From contig NZ_JAKSXZ010000040.1 of assembly GCF_022829465.1 (NCBI RefSeq), forward strand, positions 16,887 through 80,886: a stretch of 64,000 nt of DNA. Direction: 5' to 3'. The notes under the pieces were generated by a model. The model was not told the DNA's origin and made no database searches. It saw nothing but the letters and a program-made list of their open reading frames with translations. A program made the translations under genes and the position numbers. Source of the stretch: Methylobacterium sp. J-067 (GTDB lineage: Bacteria > Pseudomonadota > Alphaproteobacteria > Rhizobiales > Beijerinckiaceae). Shown here one piece after another: positions 7,856 to 16,310 of the stretch. The first letter of the stretch is position 1. Every line of letters starts with the position of its first letter.

Positions 7856-8038
7856 TTAGATTGTTAGGAACGCCAGGACGCCTAACCCCAAGACAGGCAA
7901 ACCAAGCGCTAGGGCCGCCAGACGGTTAAAGCGGGCTGGTCCCTCAGCGCGGACCCAGCGATGTGCATGAAAATTCTCGGCAGCCAAGCCCGCGAGGATC
8001 AGGCCGCAAGCAATCGCTGAAATTTCTCCGGGATCCAT
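7856..8038 (-). CDS. Small two-pass membrane protein
   Basis: The 60-residue frame begins MDPGEISAIACGLILAGLAA and has a second hydrophobic segment (LAALALGLPVLGLGVLAFLT) near the C-terminus, separated by a basic loop (HRWVRAEGPARFNR). The pattern is a plausible helical hairpin. It lies near another small membrane protein on the same strand that ends 72 bases upstream. No function can be given. Confidence 0.45.
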   Translation of the reverse strand: MDPGEISAIACGLILAGLAAENFHAHRWVRAEGPARFNRLAALALGLPVLGLGVLAFLTI

Positions 8039-8109
8039 GCCGCTTCACCCAATGCGAGTGCGACATTAGGGCGTCCCAGAGCAATGTCACATGAAATTGG
8101 GTTCACGTC

Positions 8110-8352
8110 TCAGTGGATCGCGTACGCACAGGCCAGAAACGCGAGCCCAGCGCCGGCTGCAGTCACGCACCCCTGATGCCATGATGCGCCGTTTCGAGCA
8201 CGCAGGCGTCCGTCAGCAACTACTGATAGCACGATGCCGAGCACGAAAAGACCGGCGGGGACCGCGTTACCGTCGAGCATTATCCAACTGCCGTACCTTC
8301 CGCCCCGCAGGAGCGCAATTCCTTCTTCAGCTTGGCCGACCACCGAAAACAA
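8110..8352 (-). CDS. Small membrane protein
   Basis: The frame contains two hydrophobic segments, GLFVLGIVLSVVADG and CVTAAGAGLAFLACAYA, joined by a basic loop (RLRARNGASWHQG). The N-terminal 30 residues are less certain, and an internal ATG (MLDGNAVPAG) could be the true start. The hairpin layout resembles the neighbouring 60-residue gene. The function is unknown. Confidence 0.4.
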   Translation of the reverse strand: MFSVVGQAEEGIALLRGGRYGSWIMLDGNAVPAGLFVLGIVLSVVADGRLRARNGASWHQGCVTAAGAGLAFLACAYAIH

Positions 8353-8936
8353 GGCTCGACGCTTGCGGCATAAAGTGGCCCGGATCTATCCGCGAGAAAC
8401 CAAGGTTGCTTCATCCAGCGTGCCGTCAAGTTGGCGTCGCCCCTCCCGGAGCGCCCGCAACGGCTCATCGTGCGGGAAGCACGCCGCCTACGTCCGGCCG
8501 GGCGGCTATGCGCCGCTGTGCTACGCGACGGACGTGACGCCAGAGATGATCGCGGCGTACCTAGCCGCGCACTGATGCACCGCTGTTGCGCGAACGCTTG
8601 CCTTCATGCTGCGGGTCTCCGTGAATGACCTCGACAGCGTATACGTCCCTCTCAGCATGGCAGTGATTGGTCCGACCGCCATGCCGCTAAGCGCCCTGTT
8701 CGAAGTACCATTTACGCCGGAGCCAGCGGCGACGATGCACTGATCTGGGATTGGCGAGGCCGCGATCGCGCCATAGGAGCCCTTATTCTGTCTGTGGATA
8801 GGTGTATCATCGCACTTCAGAGCACCTTGTCGCAGGTCATAGCAGCCCTTTGTAAAAGGTTGTGTATATCGTGTTTGTTCCTCATATGTTCACTAGACGC
8901 CTGGACGTTAAAGTTTCCGGTTCATGAGGTAGCCCG
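8353..8936. other. Gene-poor stretch before the metallopeptidase gene
   Basis: I see no convincing gene. A plus-strand frame ending at 8575 carries a plausible C-terminal fragment (GKHAAYVRPGGYAPLCYATD) but no credible beginning, so it may be a gene remnant. From about 8780 the GC content drops, and the last 100 bases probably hold the promoter of the following two-gene unit. Confidence 0.4.
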
Positions 8937-9473
8937 GTGACGATCGCGCCCCCCTCTCCTACGCACTTGATGAAGGCAAAGGTTCATTCCGTCGCCGAGA
9001 ACGTAGCTTCGCGCCTAAAGTTCAAGGTGGGAGACGCCATTGAACCGCTGGTTGTCAAACTCGGGGGGCGTATAGAATACAAAACTGCTGAGATAGTGGA
9101 AGGAAACTTGCCTGAAGCTATCATTGTCCGCGCGATGGATGACTTCACTATTTTTCTACCAAGCGTTACCTCCTTGGTGCGCGATCGCTTTACCATAGCG
9201 CATGAGCTTGGGCATCTGTTCTTACATTACCCTTTAGTTTCTGCCCGTCAGCGAGGCGCAATTATGATAGCCACACGCTGGGTAAACAAGGACAATCCTG
9301 ATCTTATCAGGACTGAATGGGAAGCTAACTGGTTTGCGGCAGCATTCCTTATGCCAGCAACCGAGTTTAGGGAGATATATACGAGCAATGGCCGCTCGAT
9401 CGAACTGACGGCAAGGCATTTTGCTGTTAGTCCGAAGGCCGCCGAAGTACGTGCTCAATCACTCGGCTGCTGA
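8937..9473 (+). CDS. ImmA/IrrE-family zinc metallopeptidase
   Basis: The 178-residue protein carries the M78 signature RFTIAHELGHLFLHYPL, with zinc ligands His89 and His93 and catalytic Glu90. The downstream helix TEWEANWFAAAFLMP provides the likely third ligand, Glu129. ImmA of ICEBs1 cleaves a phage-type repressor and IrrE cleaves DdrO, so the usual substrate is an HTH repressor. No HTH domain is fused here. The adjacent partner, three bases downstream, is instead a nucleotide-cyclase-like protein. The gene is markedly less GC-rich than the chromosomal genes around it, consistent with horizontal acquisition. Confidence 0.9.
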   Translation: MTIAPPSPTHLMKAKVHSVAENVASRLKFKVGDAIEPLVVKLGGRIEYKTAEIVEGNLPEAIIVRAMDDFTIFLPSVTSLVRDRFTIAHELGHLFLHYPLVSARQRGAIMIATRWVNKDNPDLIRTEWEANWFAAAFLMPATEFREIYTSNGRSIELTARHFAVSPKAAEVRAQSLGC

Positions 9474-9476
9474 AGA

Positions 9477-10589
9477 ATGGGCGACTGTCCAGAGTATCGC
9501 GTGCGGCTATTTATGTCGGTCGATCTTGTGGGGTCCACGGCATTCAAGGCGAAGCACCGCGATAGGCGCGAAGGCAACGAGCCGTACCCCGTATGGCTAA
9601 ACCGTACTCGCAGCTTCTACCGGCAATTTCCTCAAATCCTAAGCGAGCGATACGGCGGGTACCTTGGCGCGTTCGAGGGACACGCCTCTTTTGCAGATCG
9701 TTCGCCGAAAGTTTGGAAGACTATCGGCGATGAAATCATCTTCTGTATCCGTATAACTTGCTTAGAGCACTTAGCGTGCTGCCTCCTGGCCTTTACTAAA
9801 GCGCTCTCTGCGTACGGTGAGTTGATCAACGATCAAGAGCCAGAACTTGACGTCAAGGGATCAGCCTGGGTGGCGTCTTTCCCAGCGCCAAACGCGACAG
9901 TTGCATCGGCGAGCCGCCTCTCCCTCGAACCGAGTTCCAGTATCGTTGGCGACCAACTCGGGGAAGATGATGAGAAAAGAGCTGACGTAACGCCAGGTGA
10001 TTATGATTTTCTCGGCAAGCAGATTGATACGGGCTTCAGAATTTCGAAATTCGCTCAGCGGCATGAGCTTGCGTTGTCAATTGATTTGGTGTGGTTGCTA
10101 ACCCTATTGAAACACCTTAACCTAATCGATTTTCAGTTTACTTACAGAGGAAAGGAAGTCCTAAAAGGCGTAATCGCTGGCGTTCCGTACCCGGTTATTA
10201 CGGTACAAACAGAAAGATCGGTTGCACGACGCGAATTGGATGCGCTTGAGCGCGCCGTCGCTGGAATTTCATTCGCGGAACATATCGGTTTGAGAAACTA
10301 CACACATATGTTTATGATGCAAAACGATATTGAGATACCAATAATTGCACTGCATAGAGAGACATACAGCAGAGATGAGCTGCCACAGTGCTACAAAGAT
10401 CTAGAAGCCGCCTGGGATATTGGCGAAAAAGAGGATGCTGAGAGGCAGAAATCAAACCAGGAAGCAGGGCAATTTATTGACCCCCTCCCAGCTTCTAATC
10501 AGACCGTCGAAGGCCCCGAAAACATAGACGAGATCAACATAGCTATCGACAAGTTAGTTGATAAATTCTGGTCCAAGGGACCTATCTAA
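9477..10589 (+). CDS. Class III nucleotide-cyclase-like protein
   Basis: The first 200 residues of this 370-residue protein resemble a cyclase homology domain. Asp16 lies in LFMSVDLVGST (first metal ligand), and Asp85 in WKTIGDEIIFC is the second. Lys81 occupies the base-recognition position. The segment DFLGKQIDTGFR (177-188) aligns with the D-x-x-G-x-x-V-N-x-A-x-R motif of adenylate cyclases. Asp177 and Arg188 are kept, but the transition-state Asn is replaced by Asp184. Residues 200-370 have no recognised domain and end in an acidic tail. The gene is transcribed with the metallopeptidase. It may make a cyclic nucleotide signal, or it may be a non-catalytic sensor. Confidence 0.7.
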   Translation: MGDCPEYRVRLFMSVDLVGSTAFKAKHRDRREGNEPYPVWLNRTRSFYRQFPQILSERYGGYLGAFEGHASFADRSPKVWKTIGDEIIFCIRITCLEHLACCLLAFTKALSAYGELINDQEPELDVKGSAWVASFPAPNATVASASRLSLEPSSSIVGDQLGEDDEKRADVTPGDYDFLGKQIDTGFRISKFAQRHELALSIDLVWLLTLLKHLNLIDFQFTYRGKEVLKGVIAGVPYPVITVQTERSVARRELDALERAVAGISFAEHIGLRNYTHMFMMQNDIEIPIIALHRETYSRDELPQCYKDLEAAWDIGEKEDAERQKSNQEAGQFIDPLPASNQTVEGPENIDEINIAIDKLVDKFWSKGPI

Positions 10590-10670
10590 TATACTGTATC
10601 GGTAAGACGACATTTCGATAGGCCCCCTTCCGGCTGTTTGGCTTAGCCTGACGCCACATCTCCTTGATCG

Positions 10671-10928
10671 TTACATCTGCCGGAGCACCGCACTCGATCC
10701 AAGCAGCGACAGATCCGGCGCAGTTCGGCGGATCGTGTCCGCGACATAGCTAGGCGCCAGGTGAGCGTAGTGCTTCTCGGCCATGCGGGTACCGGAATGC
10801 CCGAGCGCTTCCGCCACGACGATCAGCGGCGCGCCGTTCCGCACCATCGCGCTCGCGTAGGAGTGCCGTAACTCGTGCAGCGTGATGCTCTCTAGCTTCG
10901 CCCGCTCACCATGTACCGGCCAGCGGCC
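10671..10928 (-). pseudogene. C-terminal stub of a tyrosine recombinase (phage integrase)
   Basis: Read on the minus strand, the frame translates to ITLHELRHSYASAMVRNGAP, then a LGHSGTRMAEKHYAHL segment, before a TAA at 10671. These are the His-x-x-Arg box, the second His and the catalytic tyrosine of the integrase C-terminal domain. An in-frame TGA lies immediately upstream, and the N-terminal two thirds and first catalytic Arg are absent. The gene is therefore a non-functional remnant. It marks the right part of a decayed integrative element or prophage. Confidence 0.8.
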
Positions 10929-10956
10929 TCACTGACCACGGCGAGAGCGATCCAGA

Positions 10957-11190
10957 TCAGAGATCGGGAACGTCCGCCTCTAGCCAGTCCGCTGCAGCCT
11001 TCAGCGTCCCGAACTTGTGCGCCTCGGCGGTGAACGGGGCCGGATAGGGCGGGCTCTCGGTCAGAGTCTCGACCACCCAGTCGCCCTCGTAGCCGTCCTT
11101 GGACACCTCGCGGACGATGCTGCCGACGACCTCGCCGTCGAGGAGAAGATCGAAGCTGCCCGGGGCGAGCCGTTGAAGGGTGTATGTCAT
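10957..11190 (-). CDS. Hypothetical protein (77 residues)
   Basis: The protein MTYTLQRLAPGSFDLLLDGE continues with short beta strands (VVGSIVREV, DWVVETL) and a C-terminal helix (GTLKAAADWLEADVPDL). It resembles the many short uncharacterised proteins found in Methylobacterium mobile regions. It starts 69 bases downstream of the next gene's stop on the same strand, so the two could be co-transcribed. No function is known to me. Confidence 0.6.
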   Translation of the reverse strand: MTYTLQRLAPGSFDLLLDGEVVGSIVREVSKDGYEGDWVVETLTESPPYPAPFTAEAHKFGTLKAAADWLEADVPDL

Positions 11191-11258
11191 CGAGTTCCCA
11201 GGATGGAGGCTACGCCGAGCGGCATCAGCTAAGCCCGTCCGTAAAATCGTGAAGGCAG

Positions 11259-11543
11259 CTAGCCAACGGTCACTACGCCATCGATCTGGTTGATGGACGC
11301 CACGCGCGGCCCGCGCACTTTGGCATCACGCTGCTCCCAATCCGATAAGGCGATGTTGGCGGCTTCGATCAGTTCACCCGGTGTTCCCGACCCGATCTGC
11401 GGACGGAGGGCTTCGACCAGACGTGCTAGCACCGTCTGCTCCTCGCGGTAGGGGATAGGCATTGTCGCCTGTCTGCAATAGGCGGCGTAGACGTTCTCGG
11501 CAATCGCGCGGGCGCGGAGGTCTAAGTCTGGCGTCTCATTCAT
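11259..11543 (-). CDS. Hypothetical protein (94 residues)
   Basis: The sequence begins MNETPDLDLRARAIAENVYA and is mainly helical to residue 70 (EEQTVLARLVEALRPQIG, ELIEAANIALSDWEQ). It ends in a short beta segment. The codon use fits a real gene, and no motif or signal is visible. It lies at the right end of the accessory region, beside a 600-base gene-free stretch. Confidence 0.6.
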   Translation of the reverse strand: MNETPDLDLRARAIAENVYAAYCRQATMPIPYREEQTVLARLVEALRPQIGSGTPGELIEAANIALSDWEQRDAKVRGPRVASINQIDGVVTVG

Positions 11544-12140
11544 TTCAGATAGCCCTTCGCCTTCGGATCGTCGCTGGACAAACGCGGTTCGCCCAATCGG
11601 GATCCTACGGCTGCTATCGGGGTGTCACGCTCTCGCCCAGGGCAGTGGGCACGCGAGCCACGCAATAGCGTCCTCCGCCTGCAACAAACCCGCCGCGATC
11701 CGGCTAACAGCGTCTGCCGTAAAAAATCTCAACCGAGGCGCGCCGCTTCCGCAGTGCTTCCGCAAAGAAGGCACCATGCCAGCACCTGGGAGCTAAGTCA
11801 TTGAAAAGATTGGCGCGCCAGTCGGAATAAAACTGCGAACACCTATATCATTGAGGTGGCGCGATAATTTAAACGGCTATTCCGCTACCTCGGCGTATTG
11901 AGGTCAATGGGAGCCCGATCAAGCCGTAACGCGACCCAAGAAACCGGACGTTCCGCAATGCGCCCATTTCGGCCGTTCCAGTCACTGGGAGCCGCTTCCA
12001 AAACCGGACATCGACGGCTCTGCGTGCTTCGGCCCCCGCCAAAGACTCACGGGGCTAGCCAGGAACAGCTTCTATGTCGCGCATGTCGTTGTCGGTAGGT
12101 ACCTCTCCACACCGCAAACTCGCCTCCCTGATGTAGCTTG
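11544..12140. other. Gene-free stretch with degenerate intergenic repeats
   Basis: I see no credible gene. Two related units occur. Each contains GTCAnTGGGAGCC, at 11903 and again at 11981, followed by AAACCGGAC, at 11941 and again at 12001. This resembles the dispersed intergenic repeats common in Methylobacterium and other Rhizobiales. The stretch separates the accessory region from the chromosomal metabolic genes. Confidence 0.5.
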
Positions 12141-13439
12141 TCATCCCGGGACGGGATGGCGCCGCAGGAACTCGAGCAGGATCGCGTTGAATCGTTCGGG
12201 CTGCTCCTGCTGCACCCAGTGCCCGGCGCCCTCGATCAGGTGAACGCCGTCCATGCGCGTGCAGGTCGTGGTGCGCATGCGCTCGATCGCGCCAGGCTTG
12301 CGGTAGGTGCCCCAATCGGCGGCGCCGGAGATGAAGCGAGACGGCACGTCGATTGAGCGGCCGGCGAACAGCTCGATCTCCGAGCGGCCAATCGGGCCGG
12401 TGTGGCAGCGGAACCAGTTGAGGCCCCCTTGGAATCCCGTGAGACCGAAGGCGGCTGTGTAGGCGGTCAGGTCCGCCTCGGGCAGCCATGGATTGGCCGC
12501 GATCTCGGCCGGCGTCGGCATGTCGGGCGCGACGGTCGCGGCCATGCCGACGCCTGCGTCCATGATGTAGTAGGTCGGCAGCGTGGCGAGCTCGGCCGCG
12601 GATCCTGTGACGAGCGGGTGCGGGCGGTTGCCGGGCCAATCCGCGCTCTTCACGTGGAAGTAGGCGCGCAGGAAGTCGTGCAGGCCCTGGGGCGCGTGGA
12701 GCATGTCGGCGTTCGCCCCTGGCGTCCCGAACCAGGTCATGCTGTCCTGCCTCGGGCGCGGGAGGGCCGCGAGCTGGGCGGCCAGCGACGGCGGGGGCGG
12801 CTCGGAAGGCTTACCGGCCGTATCGAACGGGATCGCGGGCGGTCCGTCGAACGGGAAGCTCATCATCACGAGGGCGCGGAACACGTCGGGCCGCACGAGC
12901 GCGCAGTAGGCGGCGACCATCGACCCGAAGTCGTGTCCCACGACCGCGGCGACCGAGCGGTGCCCCAACGCCGCCACGACGCCGAGCGCGTCGCGGGCGT
13001 AGCTGTGCGTGCGGAAGGACGCGACATCGCCGTTATAGCGGTCGTCCCACCCCGTGGTGGCGCCATAGCCGCGCTGGTCGGGGGCGATCACGTGATAGCC
13101 GGCGGCAGCCAGTGGCAGCATCGTCTTGCGCCAGCTGAAGGCGAGATCCGGGAAGCCGTGGAGCAGCAGAACCGCCGGGCGTCCAGGCGTCTCGTAGCCC
13201 GCCTCAAGCACGTTGACGGTCAGCCCGTTGATGCCCGCGAGGCTGCGCTGCCGGATCCCGTCGGGCAGCCTGAGGTCTTCTCGATCGTCCGACGTCATGG
13301 CGATGGCTCCGGCGTAGGTGCCAAGGCGCGGCGACGCCTGCGCTTGGCCGATGGGCAGGATGAGGGATGATGCGGCCGCGACACCACCCAGAACGGTCCG
13401 GCGTGTCGGTTCGGCCTCGGAAGGCGGTCGATCCCTCAT
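12141..13439 (-). CDS. Tat-exported alpha/beta hydrolase, epoxide hydrolase/dehalogenase type
   Basis: From the ATG at 13439 the protein has 432 residues. It opens with a twin-arginine signal (TRRTVLGGVAAASSLILPIG) ending near AQA. The oxyanion motif is LLLHGFPD (about 92-98). The nucleophile is Asp170 in VVGHDFGSM, so the family is the Asp-nucleophile group (epoxide hydrolases, haloalkane and haloacetate dehalogenases), not Ser esterases. A C-terminal GAGHWVQQE supplies the histidine. The start overlaps the upstream HAD gene by four bases, suggesting the two enzymes are co-expressed. The substrate is unknown. Confidence 0.85.
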   Translation of the reverse strand: MRDRPPSEAEPTRRTVLGGVAAASSLILPIGQAQASPRLGTYAGAIAMTSDDREDLRLPDGIRQRSLAGINGLTVNVLEAGYETPGRPAVLLLHGFPDLAFSWRKTMLPLAAAGYHVIAPDQRGYGATTGWDDRYNGDVASFRTHSYARDALGVVAALGHRSVAAVVGHDFGSMVAAYCALVRPDVFRALVMMSFPFDGPPAIPFDTAGKPSEPPPPSLAAQLAALPRPRQDSMTWFGTPGANADMLHAPQGLHDFLRAYFHVKSADWPGNRPHPLVTGSAAELATLPTYYIMDAGVGMAATVAPDMPTPAEIAANPWLPEADLTAYTAAFGLTGFQGGLNWFRCHTGPIGRSEIELFAGRSIDVPSRFISGAADWGTYRKPGAIERMRTTTCTRMDGVHLIEGAGHWVQQEQPERFNAILLEFLRRHPVPG

Positions 13440-14275
13440 GGGGCGCTCCGGCCACGGACCGGCGACGGGCCGCGGCCCGCACCCGCCAGGACGATGCGGT
13501 CGGCGACCGTGCCCAGATCGTCCGCGACTATGTCCGGCGCGCGACCGAGCGCGACCGGCGCGTTCCCGGGCCGCAGCACAAGCGCCGTCCGGTAGCCGGC
13601 CGCGGCAGCCCCCAGCGTGTCGAAGGCGTGACAGGAGACCAGCCACAGGTCGGACGGCGCGACGCCCAGCGTCGCGGCGAGGTTCGTGTAGCTCTCCAGC
13701 GCCGGCTTGTAGCGGCGGATGCGGTCGTCGATGCTGTGAAGCGTGTCGAAGAAGGGCCTGATCCCGGCATGGGTGAGCTGGGCCTCGACGGCGGCCGTGG
13801 GATTGTTGCTCAACGTGACGAGGCGGTAGCCGGCGCTCTTCAGATCGGTCAAGGCCTTCGGGGTGTCGGCGTAGGTCGGCATCTCTGCCGAGAGGCGCCG
13901 CAATGCGTCGAGATCCGCCGGGGCCACCGTGCGGCCGCTCGCCTGGGCCAGCATCCGCAGGACGGCCACGCCGACCGTGCCGGAATCGGCGTATTGGCCC
14001 GATAGGGTCAGCGCCTCGGAATAGAGGATGACGTGGTTGAACCACGTGCGCAGCGCGTCCGGTTCGCCGAAGATGCGGACGAAGACCGGTGCGAGCGCGC
14101 CGAAATCGAGCAGAGTCTCGTTGACGTCGAAGACGATGATGGGCGCAGCACGCGTGTCCATGGGGTGATCCGTCAGGGAAGCGGAACGCATCGGCGCCCG
14201 CAGGATCGGCATTACGGCCAAGCCCGCGACCAGCGTTCGACGATCCGGAACGATGGCGTGGGGGTCCTCCGACAT
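13436..14275 (-). CDS. Haloacid dehalogenase-type (type II) HAD hydrolase
   Basis: The 279-residue product has HAD motif I IIVFDVNETLLDF with nucleophile Asp50. The second acidic residue of HAD phosphatases is Asn here, as in many (S)-2-haloacid-dehalogenase-like proteins. Motif II is LVTLSNNP, and a lysine follows in RRYKPALESY. The N-terminus PDRRTLVAGLAVMPILRA looks like a twin-arginine signal, which is unusual for this normally cytoplasmic family. I chose the ATG at 14275. The stop overlaps the start of the alpha/beta hydrolase, so the pair may process the same halogenated or epoxide substrate. Confidence 0.8.
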   Translation of the reverse strand: MSEDPHAIVPDRRTLVAGLAVMPILRAPMRSASLTDHPMDTRAAPIIVFDVNETLLDFGALAPVFVRIFGEPDALRTWFNHVILYSEALTLSGQYADSGTVGVAVLRMLAQASGRTVAPADLDALRRLSAEMPTYADTPKALTDLKSAGYRLVTLSNNPTAAVEAQLTHAGIRPFFDTLHSIDDRIRRYKPALESYTNLAATLGVAPSDLWLVSCHAFDTLGAAAAGYRTALVLRPGNAPVALGRAPDIVADDLGTVADRIVLAGAGRGPSPVRGRSAP

Positions 14276-14398
14276 TCGGCCCGCCCCTGGTGGTTTCATG
14301 GACCCCATTGAGGGCACCCACGCGACGCTCCGCTCTAGGCCGCTCTGTTCATCGCGAAAATTCGAAACTTCTGAAGATGTTCTTCCACCGAATCGAAC

Positions 14399-15244
14399 CT
14401 AGGCCTGCCACGCGAGGATGATGGCGCCGACCTGCCGCAGCACGGCTTCCTGCTTGGCCAGCGTCATGCCCGGCGCCTCGAAGTAGGCGCTCATGACCAG
14501 CGGGGGCTTTCCGGGCCGTCTCACGAACGCGTAGTCATTGCAGTAGCCGTTCCCCGTGCGCGTCCGGTCACCGGCCGTCCAGTCGGTCGGGAAGGCCGCC
14601 CGCAACCGGGATCGGCCGACCTCGTTGCCGGCCATCCAGGCTTCGAGCGTGGCGCGCGACGTTGCACTCAGAACGTCGCCCAGGAGCAGCGCACGGACAG
14701 TCGACACGATGGCGCGCGGGGTCGTCGTATCGAGGACGCCTGAGGGCGTGCCGGCCGCTGTATCGTACCGGTCGAAGCGCGTGACTGCGTCGCCGAGCCC
14801 CCGCACGAAGGCTGTCAGGCGTGCCGGGCCACCGCGCCGCGCGAGGAGGAGGTTGGCGGCCGCGTTGTCGCTCCGATGCATGATGGCGAGGCACAGCGCC
14901 TCCACCGTCAAGCTCCCCTCGTCGCGATGCGCGCGCGTGACCGGCGAGGCCGGCAGGAGATCCGCTGCCGTGTAGGACACGCGGGCGTTCAACGCCTCGA
15001 TCCCGGCTTCGACGTCCGCCAGCACCGCGGCAGCCAACACGCCCTTGAACGTGCTGAAGAGCATGAAGCGCTCGTCGGCGCGATGAGCCAAGGTCCGGCC
15101 GGAGCCCGCATCCACGGCGAAGACACCCAGCCTTCCACCCTGCCGGCTCTCGAGCGTGCCGAGCGCGTCCGCATCGGCCGCACGGGTGATTCCCCCTGGA
15201 ACAGCGAGGGCGCCGCACGCAAGAACGATCTGGCGGCGGGACAT
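14399..15244 (-). CDS. Class A beta-lactamase-like protein with altered omega loop
   Basis: The 281-residue protein has a Tat-type signal (SRRQIVLACGALAVPGGITR). The active-site Ser64-x-x-Lys67 is in MLFSTFKG, the SDN loop is at 125-127, and an Arg-Thr-Gly (229-231) stands in the KTG position, as in CARB-type enzymes. The omega loop reads TRFDRYDTAAG, so the deacylating Glu166 corresponds to Asp161 and Asn170 to Gly165. Hydrolysis of beta-lactams may be slow or absent, and the protein could instead bind penicillins or act as a peptidase. The start is the second in-frame ATG, which places RR correctly. Confidence 0.85.
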   Translation of the reverse strand: MSRRQIVLACGALAVPGGITRAADADALGTLESRQGGRLGVFAVDAGSGRTLAHRADERFMLFSTFKGVLAAAVLADVEAGIEALNARVSYTAADLLPASPVTRAHRDEGSLTVEALCLAIMHRSDNAAANLLLARRGGPARLTAFVRGLGDAVTRFDRYDTAAGTPSGVLDTTTPRAIVSTVRALLLGDVLSATSRATLEAWMAGNEVGRSRLRAAFPTDWTAGDRTRTGNGYCNDYAFVRRPGKPPLVMSAYFEAPGMTLAKQEAVLRQVGAIILAWQA

Positions 15245-15373
15245 CAAGGGTTTCAACCGTCGAAGCTCCCCTGCGCGCCCGTCAGGCCAGCGCGTTGGCC
15301 GCCTGACCGCGCCGTATCGCGAGGCACGGAGGGGCCTGATGCGTCGAACTTCGTGGCCGAGCGAGGCGGCCGC

Positions 15374-16264
15374 TCAGGCATGGTAATCCGGGTGGTCGAT
15401 ATCCGCGATGACGCTTCTTTCCCGCGGTTGCCAGTCGAGACTCGAACGCGTCCGTGCGCTGGAGGCTGGCCCATTGCCGGCCACCCACATCGCCAAGCCG
15501 CCGAAATGCGCATCCGCCTGCGCGGGCGTGAGGGACAGGGCCGGCACGCCGACCTGCCGGCCGATCGCCTCGGCGATCAGCCGGAACGGCACGCCCTCAT
15601 CCGCGACGGCATGATAGGCCTCGCCCCGGGCGCCGCGTTCGAGGGCGCGGCGGAACACGCGCGCGGCGTCCAGCCGGTGCACGGACGGCCACAGGTTCTG
15701 CCCGTCGCCAACATAGGCAGAGACTCCCCTCTCCCGCGCCACGGCCGCGAGCATAGGGATGAAACCGTGCCGCTCGCCCCGCCCGTGCACGGAGCGCGGC
15801 AGGCGCACCACGGAGGCGCGCAGCCCGCGTTCGGCCAGCGCGAAGGTCGTCTGCTCCGTCGCCCGGGGGAACGCGGGGTCGACCGGGGGGCGCGCGTCCT
15901 CCCGAAAAACCTCTCCGCGGGGGAGCAGTAGGAAGCCGCTGACCGACACGATCGGCCGGTTGGTGCCGGCGAACAACGCGCCGAAGGTCTCGATCGCCCG
16001 CCGATCGTCCTCTGCCATCGCGGCGATCTGCGCGAGGTCGAGGCCGAACGCCAGATGGATGATGCCGTCTGCCTCCGCGGTACCGGCCCGGAGCGCGTCC
16101 GGATCCCCGATCGCGCCGACCAGCGGTGTGCCGCCCAGGGCCGAAAAGGCGTCGGCCTTGTCAGTCGTACGCACCAGTCCGGTGACCGCATGGCCCGCGT
16201 CGAGCAACTCGCGGGCGACCGCGGAGCCCACCCAGCCATTCGCTCCAGTCAGAAAGATGCGCAT
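15374..16264 (-). CDS. NAD(P)-dependent epimerase/SDR-family protein
   Basis: The 296-residue protein starts with the nucleotide-binding motif [20 protein letters not shown] (G-x-x-G-x-x-G). It resembles extended or atypical SDRs. The usual Tyr-x-x-x-Lys is not obvious, and the corresponding region reads [20 protein letters not shown], so catalysis is uncertain. It diverges from a TetR regulator and has a double palindrome in its promoter, so it is almost certainly that regulator's target. It probably reduces or senses a small carbonyl compound. Confidence 0.8.
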   Translation of the reverse strand: MRIFLTGANGWVGSAVARELLDAGHAVTGLVRTTDKADAFSALGGTPLVGAIGDPDALRAGTAEADGIIHLAFGLDLAQIAAMAEDDRRAIETFGALFAGTNRPIVSVSGFLLLPRGEVFREDARPPVDPAFPRATEQTTFALAERGLRASVVRLPRSVHGRGERHGFIPMLAAVARERGVSAYVGDGQNLWPSVHRLDAARVFRRALERGARGEAYHAVADEGVPFRLIAEAIGRQVGVPALSLTPAQADAHFGGLAMWVAGNGPASSARTRSSLDWQPRERSVIADIDHPDYHA

Positions 16265-16310
16265 GGTAGATCCCTCGCCATGGCCAGCGGCTGCCAATCC
16301 GGCCTGCCGC

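Noticed and set aside
8234..8575. Plus-strand frame of 113 codons
   Set aside because: Most of it is antisense to a small membrane gene, and only the last 35 residues look protein-like, so at most it is a remnant.
12402..13370. Plus-strand open frame of 322 codons
   Set aside because: It lies antisense to the Asp-nucleophile hydrolase and has no protein-like segments.
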